From CAZPBO01 sp964584815 (GTDB lineage Bacteria; Planctomycetota; SKW154): 46,220 nucleotides of DNA. Location of the stretch: NCBI GenBank assembly GCA_964584815.1, contig CAZPBO010000010.1:1-46220 (forward strand), written 5' to 3'. Positions 1 to 8,445 of this stretch are shown here, one piece after another; the stretch's first letter is position 1, and the number at the start of each line of letters is the position of its first letter. The notes under the pieces are model-generated. The model made no database searches, was not told the origin of the DNA, and saw nothing but the letters and a program-made list of their open reading frames with translations. The position numbers and the translations under genes were made by a program.

Positions 1-1790
1 ACCTCCTGCCGCGGACTACCTCCCTCCCTCACCGCCACATTCGCGCAGCCGTCACTCACCAGCACAAGCACAGGTATCGTCTGCCTGTTCTTCGTCAACT
101 CCTGCTTGAAGAGGCGATATGCGGCAAGGAGTCCTGATGAGAGCGGCGTTCTGCCGCCTGTGGGGAGGGTATTAAGCCGCTGCCGCGCAAGTGACTTTGA
201 GTTGCTGAACGGCAAAAGCGTTCTGGCGCTTCTGCCGGAAAAGGCGACGAAAGCGACCCTGTCGCGTTTCTGGTAAGCGTCCTCAAGGAGGGCAAGGCAA
301 AGACCCTTTGCGAGGCGCATTCTGTTCTGGGCGCCCATAGATGCGGAGGAGTCAACGAGGATGAGGATGGATGTGGAGCGACGGCGTTGGCGCACCTTGA
401 CGCGGATGTCCTCTGTGTCGGGATATGGAGAGCGCTTGCGGCAAACAGCAGCCCGCAGAGTCGCATCGTATGCCACATCAAGGATGTGGCAGTTGGGAGG
501 CGGGATGCGGAAGCGCACATATCGTCCGCTGAAGTAGGCGAGGGTTTTTGCGCGTCTGCCGCGACCGAACCTGACGCGTCTGTCAGGGCGCACCTCAAGA
601 TTCGGCGCCGCAACCGCCGCCGCATCAAACACATCCTCCTTCGGCTTCGTCGGCTTCCCCGCTGAAGAATGGTTATGCTCCTTCGGCGGGGAACGGTTGC
701 TGTCGGTTCTGTTCTCCTCGCTGTCCTGTTTCTGCTCGTCGTCTTGCTGGTGTTCTGCCGCTTCAATCGCCTGCTGAAGTTTCTGCTGCTCGGTTTCTTC
801 TGGTTGCAGTGGGTCGGTGCGGAGGCGATGTGGGAGGACAAGTTCCGCGGCTTGTTTTATGTCGTCTTTGGTGATGGATTTTCTGGCGTTGAAAGCGGCG
901 ATGGTTTTTGCGCATCGTGTGATGAGGATATCGGCGCGGTGTCCTTCAACGCCGGCTTCAATACATATTCGCGCCGCAAACTGCAGCATCTCATCCGAGA
1001 CGGCGACCTCATCCAGGATGCGCCGCGCGTTGGTGATGCGCTCCCGCAACTTCAACTGCGCGTCTCTGTGGCGCCGCAGAAACGCCGCAGGATCGCGCTG
1101 AAACTCCTCCACAGTTCTTATTATCTGCATCCGCTGCTGCGGGTCGTCTATGGTCTCCACATCCACCTGCAAGCCGATTCTGTCAAGGATTTGCGGTCGC
1201 AAATCACCTTCCTGCGGGTTCATAGTGCCGACGAGGACGAAGCGGGCGGGATGGGAAAATGAGACGCCTTCGCGCTCAATGACATTGACGCCCATAGCGG
1301 CGGCGTCCAGAAGCACATCCACGAGATGGTCGTCAAGGAGGTTGATTTCGTCAATGTAGAGGAAGCCGCGGTTGGCGGCGGCGAGGAGACCTGGCTGCAG
1401 CGCACGCACACCCTCCTTCAGCACCTTCTCAATGTCTATCGTTCCGATGATGCGGTCTTCGGTGGCGCCGAGTGGCAACTCAACGACGGGCGTTTTGCGG
1501 CGCCGCCTCGGCAGTTCCTCCCCCGCCTCAAATCGGCGGTTGCACTCATCGCATTGAAGCGACGGGTCGGTTGGATGGCAGTTGAACGGACAGCCGTCCA
1601 CAACCTCAATGTCGGGGAGGACTTCAGCCAGAGCGCGCACAGCGGTGGATTTCGCCGTCCCGCGCTCACCCCGTATCAAAACCCCGCACAGAGCAGGATT
1701 TATCGCGTTCAGAATCAGGGCTTTTTTGAGCCTCTCCTGCCCTACAATCGCCGTAAACGGCAGCACATATCGCCTTATATGATGGCTCAT
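1..1790 (-). CDS. Fused ChlI-ChlD-type AAA+/VWA chelatase motor subunit (3' end outside window)
   Basis: The ATG at 1790 overlaps the stop of the CobN-like gene as ATGA, and the frame stays open to the window edge, so 596 residues are visible and the C-terminus is missing. Walker A is GERGTAKST (residues 41-49), a Cys-containing insert follows (about 67-83, typical of ChlI/BchI), Walker B is LYIDEI (144-149), and after an acidic, Gln/Glu/Pro-rich linker comes a VWA domain with the MIDAS motif DSSAS (480-484). In the family, the AAA+ part hydrolyses ATP and the integrin-like VWA part docks on the large chelatase subunit (ChlH/CobN) to drive metal insertion into a tetrapyrrole. Having I and D fused and co-transcribed with a CobN-like gene argues that this is its dedicated motor. 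Whether the metal is cobalt, magnesium, iron or nickel cannot be read from the sequence. Family assignment is firm; substrate is inference. Confidence 0.93.
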   Translation of the reverse strand, partial: MSHHIRRYVLPFTAIVGQERLKKALILNAINPALCGVLIRGERGTAKSTAVRALAEVLPDIEVVDGCPFNCHPTDPSLQCDECNRRFEAGEELPRRRRKTPVVELPLGATEDRIIGTIDIEKVLKEGVRALQPGLLAAANRGFLYIDEINLLDDHLVDVLLDAAAMGVNVIEREGVSFSHPARFVLVGTMNPQEGDLRPQILDRIGLQVDVETIDDPQQRMQIIRTVEEFQRDPAAFLRRHRDAQLKLRERITNARRILDEVAVSDEMLQFAARICIEAGVEGHRADILITRCAKTIAAFNARKSITKDDIKQAAELVLPHRLRTDPLQPEETEQQKLQQAIEAAEHQQDDEQKQDSEENRTDSNRSPPKEHNHSSAGKPTKPKEDVFDAAAVAAPNLEVRPDRRVRFGRGRRAKTLAYFSGRYVRFRIPPPNCHILDVAYDATLRAAVCRKRSPYPDTEDIRVKVRQRRRSTSILILVDSSASMGAQNRMRLAKGLCLALLEDAYQKRDRVAFVAFSGRSARTLLPFSNSKSLARQRLNTLPTGGRTPLSSGLLAAYRLFKQELTKNRQTIPVLVLVSDGCANVAVREGGSPRQE

Positions 1791-4700
1791 TTCTGCGCCC
1801 CCTCAAGCAGTTGTCGGATTCGGGTTATGGCGTTCCGCATCGCCGCCACCTCTTCAGGTGTTGCCACATCAACGGCGCCCCCCTGAATCCCCTCGCCGCT
1901 TCCAGCCCGCTCCTCAAGCCAACCTTCCACCTCCATATAGACATCCTGCAGTTGCTGAAGGAGTTGCGCGTCGGGTTGCCAGAGCCCCCTCTGATGCGCC
2001 TCAAGCAGACGACGCACCATCTCTTCCAGCGCCCACGGATTGTGCTGATTGAACCACTGCCGCATCGTTTCGTCAAGGGCGAACCTGCGCGCCACCTCGT
2101 CAAAAACCCACCCCTCCACCTCGCCCGTTGAGCACTGCCAGCCGAACACCCGCCCGAAGCGCTTCGCCAACTCCTGCGCACCGCGATAACCGTGCTTGCG
2201 CATCTCCTCCACATAGCGCGGATGCAGCAGCCTTGTGCGCACAACACGGTTCACCTCTTCAGAGAGTGTGCGCATTCTGGGCACGGCGGGTTGACGGGTG
2301 TCACCGTAGAAGGCTGGCACTGGGTGTCCTGACGCCACCCGCGCCGCTACCGTCAGACCACCGTGTGTCCCAAAATAGCAGCAACAACCGAACAGGTCGT
2401 GGTCGTCGCTCACCACTTTGTTGAAGGTGACATCAACACTTTTAAGGCTTTTTGTGAGCGCCTCGTGTGCCGCAACACCAAAAACATCCTTGCCATAAGC
2501 GTAGCCGTTGTGGTGGACAAAAATCGCCGCCAAATCGGTCTCCGTCTTCCACGCTGAAGCGTAGACGGCAAGGTTGACGCCGGAGCCGTATGTGCCGGGT
2601 TTTGAGCAGAACAGGCGCAGGGTTGCCTTGCGGAAGGCGTCGGTGTCGTCAGGTGCCGCATCCGTATCCCTCAACCGCTCAAGTGTGTGTTTTCTGACGA
2701 AGTTCTGCTCGGGCGGCTCATCCAGTGCCGCCACCGCGCTTATCACCTCATCCACGAACTCCATACAGTTGCGAAAGTTGTCGCGCAGGATGCCCGACAC
2801 ACGCACGGTCACATCCACGCGTGGACGCCCAAGTTCTGAAAGCGGCACAATCTCAAAACCGCCCAGTCTGCCGTTTGCCTCCCATACAGGACGCGCTCCC
2901 AGAAGATGCAGTATCTGCGCCATCATCTCGCCATCCGACCACATTATGTCGGACGCCATCCAGTAAAGCGCCACCGTCTCAGGAAATCTCCCCTCATTTT
3001 CGCGCCTGAACTTCTCAATCAGCAAGTCTGCCAGTCTGACGCCCACCCGCCACGCCGCCTTCGTCGGAACACGATGCGGGTCAACAGAGTAGAAGTTCCG
3101 ACCTGTTGGCAGAACATCGTCCCGTCCCCGCGATATCAACCCCGCCGGACCCGGCTCAATATAGCCGCCGTCAAATCCTTTAAGCAGTGCACCTATCTCG
3201 TCTGATGCCTCCAGCCTCGCCGATATATCCAGAACACGCCGCCTTATCTCCTCAAAAACACCAGCCCAGCGCCCGTCCACCACACCGAAAATCTCCCCCA
3301 AAACATCATCAACACCCCGCCCTGCAAGAAACCCCTCAACCACCATAAGCGCCTTCTCATAACAGCGCTGCACCAACTGCCCGAACGACTCTCCTGACGA
3401 CGCTATATCGCCTTCTCTCTGCAGCGCGCGGGCGAAATCAAATCCCATCAACTCCGCCACTGAGCGGCAGAGAGAGACTCCCTCGCTGCCGTCATAACGC
3501 AGGATAGAGAAGATGAATTCGGCTTTTTTCCTGCCTTGAGGAATTCTGCCGAAGATGTGCAAACCTGTTTGTGTGCGGGAGTTGCGGATGAGCGCAAGTG
3601 TTTCGTGTGTTCTGCGCACGACCTGGTCAAAGTCGGCGCATCTGTCGGGCTTGACATCGCCTTCAAGGTTTGCCGCTTTTATGGCGTCAAGGATGAGGTG
3701 TTGAAGGGTATGTGCGCGGGCGGCATCACCTTTTCTCGCCTGCTCGTATTCGCCAAGAAGGCGGTCCAACTCCAGAAACGGACCATACAGACCGCTCTGC
3801 TCGGATGTAGTCTGCATGTGGTCAATAAGTGTGGCGTAAGAGCGGCGTTTGGCGACAATGCCTTCAGGTGGGTTGTCGGAGTTGTAGATGTAGAGGTGTG
3901 GGAGGGTTGAAATGGCGGCATCGGGGCAGCAGGCGGCGGAAAGTCCCACTCCTTTGCCTGGGAGGAATTCAAGGTTGCCGTGGGTGCCGACATGGACGAC
4001 GACATCGGCGGCGAAATGGCGGGCAATCCAGTAGTATGTGGCGAAATACTGATGCGGGGGCGGGATGTCGGGGTCGTGGAGTATGCGACAGACGCGTCCG
4101 TCACACTTTGCGCCAGCGCAGCCGCGTTTGGGCTGCACACATACCAAAATGTTGCCGTAACGGATTCCTGTTATGACGATTCTGTTCTGATGAAGCATCG
4201 CCGGCGGCACACCGTTTTTCTCCTCCCCAGGCGGGTTGCCCCAAGTCTCAACCACACGCCTGCGCAACCTTTCATCCTGCCGCGCAAACCACTCCATATA
4301 CTCGTCAAGTCCCATCTGCGCCACCGCCCCACCGCGCTTCACTATCTCCTCAACACTCGTCCAGCGGAATTCCGATATCGCTTTCCTCTCCATTATGGTT
4401 TTGATAAGCGTCTCGCCGTCTTCAGGTGCATCCCCAACGACATAACCCCGTTCTCGCATCGCTTTTATGATTTCGGCAACGCTCTGGGGCACATCCAACC
4501 CCGCGCCGCCGCCGACGCTCATCTCCACCCCCGCGCATGGGTTGTTATGCAGAATGAAAGCCACACGCCGTTCCCCAGGCGGCTTCCTCCTCAACCGCAC
4601 CCACGCCTCTATCCGCTCCGCCACACGCTCCACCCTCTCTAACGATGGAGCATACGCCACCTCGTCACCGCTACGCTCCCCCACACCCGCAAGAAACAGT

Positions 4701-5617
4701 GGCTCCACACATCCCTCAAATTCCGGCATCACCACCGTCCAGCCCACCTCCGAAGTCAACCCCTCAGGGTCGTTTTCCCATTCCTCAACGCTTTTGCGGG
4801 ATGAGAACACAGGCGAAAGCACAGGAACTCCAACCTCCTTGAAGAGCCTTATTCCCTCATCACCGCCGAAAGGAAACGCGAGCAACTTAAGGAGGAGGTC
4901 AACCCTTGGGGCGCCGTTTTTAATGAGGAAATGATGGGCAGCCCAGACCGCACCTTTGGCACCCACATCCTTGTCGGGCACAGAACTGGTAAAGACAGGA
5001 ATGCAGCCCAAGCCGCGTCGCTCAAGCGCCCTCACCAGAGCCTCCTCTGTTGCCACATTGTTATTCACCCACCTGAAACGCGAAAAAAGTATCCCCACAA
5101 GCGGAACAGAGCCATAACCCCGCCAGGCAAGGTAGGCGTCGGTATCGGCAAAAATAGTTTCGGAATCGGGGTGATAGATTCCTTCGCGTGGCAGGCTTTG
5201 GGGTGGGTTAAAGGCAATATCTTGTTTGCAGACCGCCGCCGCCAGATAGCGCAGCAGTTGCTCAAAATTTGATGCGCCGCCTTCTGAAACATAGCGGAAC
5301 GCCTCACGCGCAATCCCCAAATCCACACTTGATAGCCCAAGATGTGTCGGGTCATACCCCAACACCACGGTCGGCACCTTGCTCATTATCTCCTTCAACT
5401 CATCCTCACAACTCTGCCAAAACGGGTCGGTTGAGCGGAACAGAACCGCGCAATCGCACTCCGAAAGGTCGGCAAGAAAACTTGCCGCTTGGCTGGGGTC
5501 CTGCATCGCTTTTGGTGAGGCGCTTACAAGTTCAAGGAATGGCAGTCTCTGTGCCGCCTTTCTCAATGCCGTCAGATGCCCCGACCACATCACAGCGCCT
5601 ATCCGTAGCCTCCGCAT
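1787..5617 (-). CDS. cobN: CobN/ChlH/HmuS-family large chelatase subunit
   Basis: A 1276-residue protein, the usual length for CobN. I chose ATG 5617 (MRRLRIGAVMW) because AAGGAGGAG lies just upstream; the open frame extends ten codons further without a better site. The family hallmark HVGTHGNLEFLPGK is at about residues 542-555, followed by the conserved PHLYIYNSDNPPEG segment. Just before the hallmark is a four-cysteine stretch (CVQPKRGCAGAKCDGRVC, about 493-510) that could bind a metal or Fe-S cluster. In characterised relatives the protein holds the tetrapyrrole and inserts Co or Mg; HmuS relatives encoded in haem-uptake loci have been linked to removal of iron from haem. The gene starts 86 bp inside the upstream ABC ATPase gene and ends in an ATGA overlap with the ChlID gene, so the transporter and chelatase are one transcription unit. 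The symbol names the family only; the direction of reaction and the metal are open. Confidence 0.9.
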   Translation of the reverse strand: MRRLRIGAVMWSGHLTALRKAAQRLPFLELVSASPKAMQDPSQAASFLADLSECDCAVLFRSTDPFWQSCEDELKEIMSKVPTVVLGYDPTHLGLSSVDLGIAREAFRYVSEGGASNFEQLLRYLAAAVCKQDIAFNPPQSLPREGIYHPDSETIFADTDAYLAWRGYGSVPLVGILFSRFRWVNNNVATEEALVRALERRGLGCIPVFTSSVPDKDVGAKGAVWAAHHFLIKNGAPRVDLLLKLLAFPFGGDEGIRLFKEVGVPVLSPVFSSRKSVEEWENDPEGLTSEVGWTVVMPEFEGCVEPLFLAGVGERSGDEVAYAPSLERVERVAERIEAWVRLRRKPPGERRVAFILHNNPCAGVEMSVGGGAGLDVPQSVAEIIKAMRERGYVVGDAPEDGETLIKTIMERKAISEFRWTSVEEIVKRGGAVAQMGLDEYMEWFARQDERLRRRVVETWGNPPGEEKNGVPPAMLHQNRIVITGIRYGNILVCVQPKRGCAGAKCDGRVCRILHDPDIPPPHQYFATYYWIARHFAADVVVHVGTHGNLEFLPGKGVGLSAACCPDAAISTLPHLYIYNSDNPPEGIVAKRRSYATLIDHMQTTSEQSGLYGPFLELDRLLGEYEQARKGDAARAHTLQHLILDAIKAANLEGDVKPDRCADFDQVVRRTHETLALIRNSRTQTGLHIFGRIPQGRKKAEFIFSILRYDGSEGVSLCRSVAELMGFDFARALQREGDIASSGESFGQLVQRCYEKALMVVEGFLAGRGVDDVLGEIFGVVDGRWAGVFEEIRRRVLDISARLEASDEIGALLKGFDGGYIEPGPAGLISRGRDDVLPTGRNFYSVDPHRVPTKAAWRVGVRLADLLIEKFRRENEGRFPETVALYWMASDIMWSDGEMMAQILHLLGARPVWEANGRLGGFEIVPLSELGRPRVDVTVRVSGILRDNFRNCMEFVDEVISAVAALDEPPEQNFVRKHTLERLRDTDAAPDDTDAFRKATLRLFCSKPGTYGSGVNLAVYASAWKTETDLAAIFVHHNGYAYGKDVFGVAAHEALTKSLKSVDVTFNKVVSDDHDLFGCCCYFGTHGGLTVAARVASGHPVPAFYGDTRQPAVPRMRTLSEEVNRVVRTRLLHPRYVEEMRKHGYRGAQELAKRFGRVFGWQCSTGEVEGWVFDEVARRFALDETMRQWFNQHNPWALEEMVRRLLEAHQRGLWQPDAQLLQQLQDVYMEVEGWLEERAGSGEGIQGGAVDVATPEEVAAMRNAITRIRQLLEGAQK

Positions 5618-6392
5618 TCTGCTCCTCCTTAACGCGCGGCACCACAATCCTTACCCCCTCGTGAGTCAGACAGGCAACCTCCACACCGTAAATCTTTTCT
5701 ATCAATTCAGGCGTCACCACCTTGTGCGGCTCGCCAAACGCCACCACACATCCCTCCGACAAAACCAGCGCCTTATCCGCAAACAGAAACAACTCGTTGG
5801 GGTCGTGCAGACTCACAACCATCGTTATACCAAAACTGCGGGAGAGGTTCTTTACAATGCGCAGAACCGTAAGGCGGTTTTTGAAGTCAAGATGTGCGGT
5901 GGGCTCGTCAAGAAGCAGGATTTTGGGATGCTGCGCAAGCGCCCGCGCTATCAAGCATAGCCGCAACTCCCCACCACTTATCCGCGTGTAAGGGCGCTCC
6001 GCAAGATGCTCTATACCCAAACGCTTAAGCCACCCCGCTGCAACATCTCTGTCCTGTCTCGTCGGCGATTCAAACAACCCGAGATACGGCGTTCTGCCCG
6101 TCAACACAAATTCAGAAACGCTGAAAGGGAAGGACGGGGAATGGTTCTGCGGGACAAGCGCGATGCGGCGTGCCAGTTGCCTGCGCGTTAGGTGCCGAAT
6201 GTCTGCACCTTCCAGCAAAATCTCACCACCTGTTGGCTGTATCAGCGCAGAAAGTGTCGCAAGCAGTGTCGTTTTGCCCGCACCGTTGGGTCCTAATATG
6301 CAGACCACCTCCCCTCTGTCGCAGGCGAAGGAGACCCTATTCAGTATCGTTTTGTCATCCAAAGTCACAGTTAAGTCGCGCACAGCAATCAC
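5532..6392 (-). CDS. FecE/BtuD/HmuV-like ABC transporter ATP-binding protein
   Basis: A 286-residue ABC ATPase of the siderophore/haem/vitamin B12 importer class. Walker A GPNGAGKT is at residues 34-41, the signature ISGGE at about 138-142, Walker B ILLLDEP at about 158-164, and the switch His in SLHDP. The start is GTG, overlapping the permease stop as GTGA, which implies translational coupling. The last 30 or so residues are a low-similarity tail produced by an 86-bp overlap with the start of the CobN-like gene, whose ribosome binding site is inside this gene. It should energise import of the ligand brought across the outer membrane by the TonB-dependent receptor at 8446-10761. The sequence does not tell cobalamin, haem and iron-siderophore transporters apart. 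Confidence 0.93.
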   Translation of the reverse strand: MIAVRDLTVTLDDKTILNRVSFACDRGEVVCILGPNGAGKTTLLATLSALIQPTGGEILLEGADIRHLTRRQLARRIALVPQNHSPSFPFSVSEFVLTGRTPYLGLFESPTRQDRDVAAGWLKRLGIEHLAERPYTRISGGELRLCLIARALAQHPKILLLDEPTAHLDFKNRLTVLRIVKNLSRSFGITMVVSLHDPNELFLFADKALVLSEGCVVAFGEPHKVVTPELIEKIYGVEVACLTHEGVRIVVPRVKEEQNAEATDRRCDVVGASDGIEKGGTETAIP

Positions 6393-7369
6393 CGCCAGCC
6401 CCCTCCTTTCGTCCTTTTAAGAAGGTAGGCGAAAAACGGCACACCGGCAAGTGTGCTGATTATGCCCACAGGGAGGTCGTAATCGGTGATGCAACGGGCG
6501 AGTGTGTCAACGGCGAGCATAAAAGCGGCGCCAAAAGTTATGCATAACGGTAGCAGAACCTTGTGGTCAGGACCCACAAGCATTCTGACGATGTGGGGAA
6601 CCATAAGCCCGACCCAACCGACGATGCCGCAAACCGATATGGCGGAAGCCGAGGCAAGAGTGGAGGCGACAATAAAGGCGCCGCGGTTGGCTTCCACATT
6701 CATCCCCACAGACTTGGCTTCAACACCGCCAAGAGACAGCACATTTAAACGCCAGCGCATAAGGAACATGACCACAAGCGCACCGACAATCGGCACAACC
6801 ACCGCCTTAACACTTGCCCAATCGCTGCGTCCAAAACTGCCCATCAGCCAGTAAACGACCGCACTCAAACGATGCGGGTCTGTCAGAAACTGCAGAATGG
6901 AAAGGAGAGCGGAAAAGAGCGCCGCCGTTATTACGCCTGCCAAAACCAGAGACACAGTTGGCGTCTCATCCCCAGTCCTTGCGATGAAATAGGCAACCGC
7001 AACAGCAAGCAGACCGAAAAGGAAAGCCGAAAGTTGCACTGGGAATGTGGCGGGTAGCAAAGTCATAGAGAGAGCCGCGCCGAAAGCAGCACCCGATGAC
7101 AAACCCAGAATATACGGACTGACAAGTGGATTGCGGCAGACCGCCTGCAGCGACGCCCCAGATGCCGACAAAGCCGCCCCCACAAGCAGCGCCAGCAACA
7201 CACGCGGCAAACGCACATCCACCACCACAACCCTATGCGCTTGACTTGCTCCCCCAAACAGCGCCCTTAACACATCCTGTGCCGGCACCCCATACGAACC
7301 CATAAAGAGCGCCGCTACAAAAAGTGGTATCGGCGACAAAAGAAGCAGCACCACAACCACCTTGCGCAT
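6389..7369 (-). CDS. FecCD/BtuC-family ABC transporter permease
   Basis: A 326-residue polytopic inner-membrane protein with about nine or ten hydrophobic segments, the normal size for FecCD permeases. Recognisable family segments are LPRVLLALLVGAALSASGA (about 53-71), which is the classic PR-L-A-GAALA-SG block, NPLVSPYILGLSSGAAFGA, and the C-terminal GWVGLMVPHIVRMLVGPDH coupling region. The ATG shares one base with the TGA of the binding-protein gene (TGATG), and its own end overlaps the ATPase start. Together with the ATPase and lipoprotein it forms a complete type II importer for a chelate-sized ligand (cobalamin, haem or ferric siderophore). Confidence 0.93.
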   Translation of the reverse strand: MRKVVVVLLLLSPIPLFVAALFMGSYGVPAQDVLRALFGGASQAHRVVVVDVRLPRVLLALLVGAALSASGASLQAVCRNPLVSPYILGLSSGAAFGAALSMTLLPATFPVQLSAFLFGLLAVAVAYFIARTGDETPTVSLVLAGVITAALFSALLSILQFLTDPHRLSAVVYWLMGSFGRSDWASVKAVVVPIVGALVVMFLMRWRLNVLSLGGVEAKSVGMNVEANRGAFIVASTLASASAISVCGIVGWVGLMVPHIVRMLVGPDHKVLLPLCITFGAAFMLAVDTLARCITDYDLPVGIISTLAGVPFFAYLLKRTKGGGWR

Positions 7370-8376
7370 CAGTTCCCCCCTGCCGCAGAACCATAAACCG
7401 ACCGCAGAAAATCCCGCTCAAACTTGCCTATGTCCACACCCTTAAAAGCATCGGGATGAAGCCACACAGCAATGTCCAGCAACTTAAGCACAATCTCCGG
7501 ACACCACAGACCCGTTGAACGACTCTTCTTGACCATACCACGCCTGACTGCTGTCACAGAACGCCACCTTTTGTCTTGGATGATTCCCTTTCTGTTGTAA
7601 CGCGCCGACTCCCAGATGACAATCGCATCAGGATTCCACGCGATTATCTGCTCAAGGGAGACGGTGGCGTAGGGGACGGCGAATTTTGCGGCAGGATTGA
7701 CGCCTCCCGCCAGAGCGATTATCTCATTTGTCAGCCCCACCCCACCCGTAAGGCGTGTCGGCTGCGTCCAAAGCCAGATGACCTTCGGCTTGCGCCTGAC
7801 CCCCTTAAGACGCTCCCGCACAAACGCCACAACACCTTTCATCTGCTTAACAATCTCCGCCGCCCGTCTACGCCTGCCGAAAACCTCGCCCAGCAACTCT
7901 ACAGTCCTGTAAACATCCCCTAATCCAAAGCAACGCAAAACAACAACGGGAACTCCGCGTTCTGTTATCTGCTTCAGAAGCGGATGTGAACGGCTTGATG
8001 TGGACGCCCAAACTACGACAACATCAGGACGCAACGCCAGCAACTTCTCTATGTTCAAATCAAAACCAGAGCCAGGAGACGGCAGTTTGTTGATGTCAGG
8101 GACAAGTTGGCATAAGGTCCTGTCCTCATAGCAGTAGCGGCTGACGCCAACAACGCTGCCCCAAGCACCAAGAGAATAGACGATTTTCGCGGCATCAGAG
8201 AGGAGCAGAACAGCGCGCTCAACCCTCTGTGGAAGCAAAACCCTGCGCCCGAGCATATCGGTCACCGCGCGGGAACCGCCTCCCGACAGCGAGGTGCTGT
8301 CAGAACCGCCTGTGCCGCAGCCACACAAAAGTGCACAAACAAAATATAAGGCAACAATACAGGTTGCAGTCCGCAT
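7369..8376 (-). CDS. FecB/BtuF-like periplasmic ligand-binding lipoprotein
   Basis: A binding protein of about 335 residues. I prefer ATG 8376 (MRTATCIV) because AAGGA is well spaced from it, whereas the in-frame ATG at 8385 directly abuts that element. The N-terminus is a lipoprotein signal ending LLCGC followed by a Gly/Ser-rich linker. The TroA-like fold is indicated by AVTDMLGRRVLLPQRVERAV near the N-terminus, the LNIEKLLALRPDVVVVW block in the middle and SLEQIIAWNPDAIVIWE in the second lobe. It would hand a ligand from the TonB-dependent receptor to the FecCD permease. A separate promoter-like element lies just upstream (8401-8428), so the ABC-chelatase part may be expressed apart from the receptor. 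Confidence 0.9.
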   Translation of the reverse strand: MRTATCIVALYFVCALLCGCGTGGSDSTSLSGGGSRAVTDMLGRRVLLPQRVERAVLLLSDAAKIVYSLGAWGSVVGVSRYCYEDRTLCQLVPDINKLPSPGSGFDLNIEKLLALRPDVVVVWASTSSRSHPLLKQITERGVPVVVLRCFGLGDVYRTVELLGEVFGRRRRAAEIVKQMKGVVAFVRERLKGVRRKPKVIWLWTQPTRLTGGVGLTNEIIALAGGVNPAAKFAVPYATVSLEQIIAWNPDAIVIWESARYNRKGIIQDKRWRSVTAVRRGMVKKSRSTGLWCPEIVLKLLDIAVWLHPDAFKGVDIGKFERDFLRSVYGSAAGGN

Positions 8377-8400
8377 AAAGTCCATTCCTTAATGCCACAT

Positions 8401-8428
8401 ATTATACTTTGGTGTTACGGCTGCACAA
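8401..8428 (-). promoter_or_regulatory. Candidate sigma70-type promoter for the binding-protein gene
   Basis: On the minus strand TTGTGC (8423-8428) and a perfect TATAAT (8401-8406) are separated by 16 bp in the 60-bp gap between the receptor and lipoprotein genes. It would give the transporter/chelatase genes a start independent of the receptor. Sequence match only. Confidence 0.5.
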
Positions 8429-8445
8429 AACTTTTTCAGCATCCC

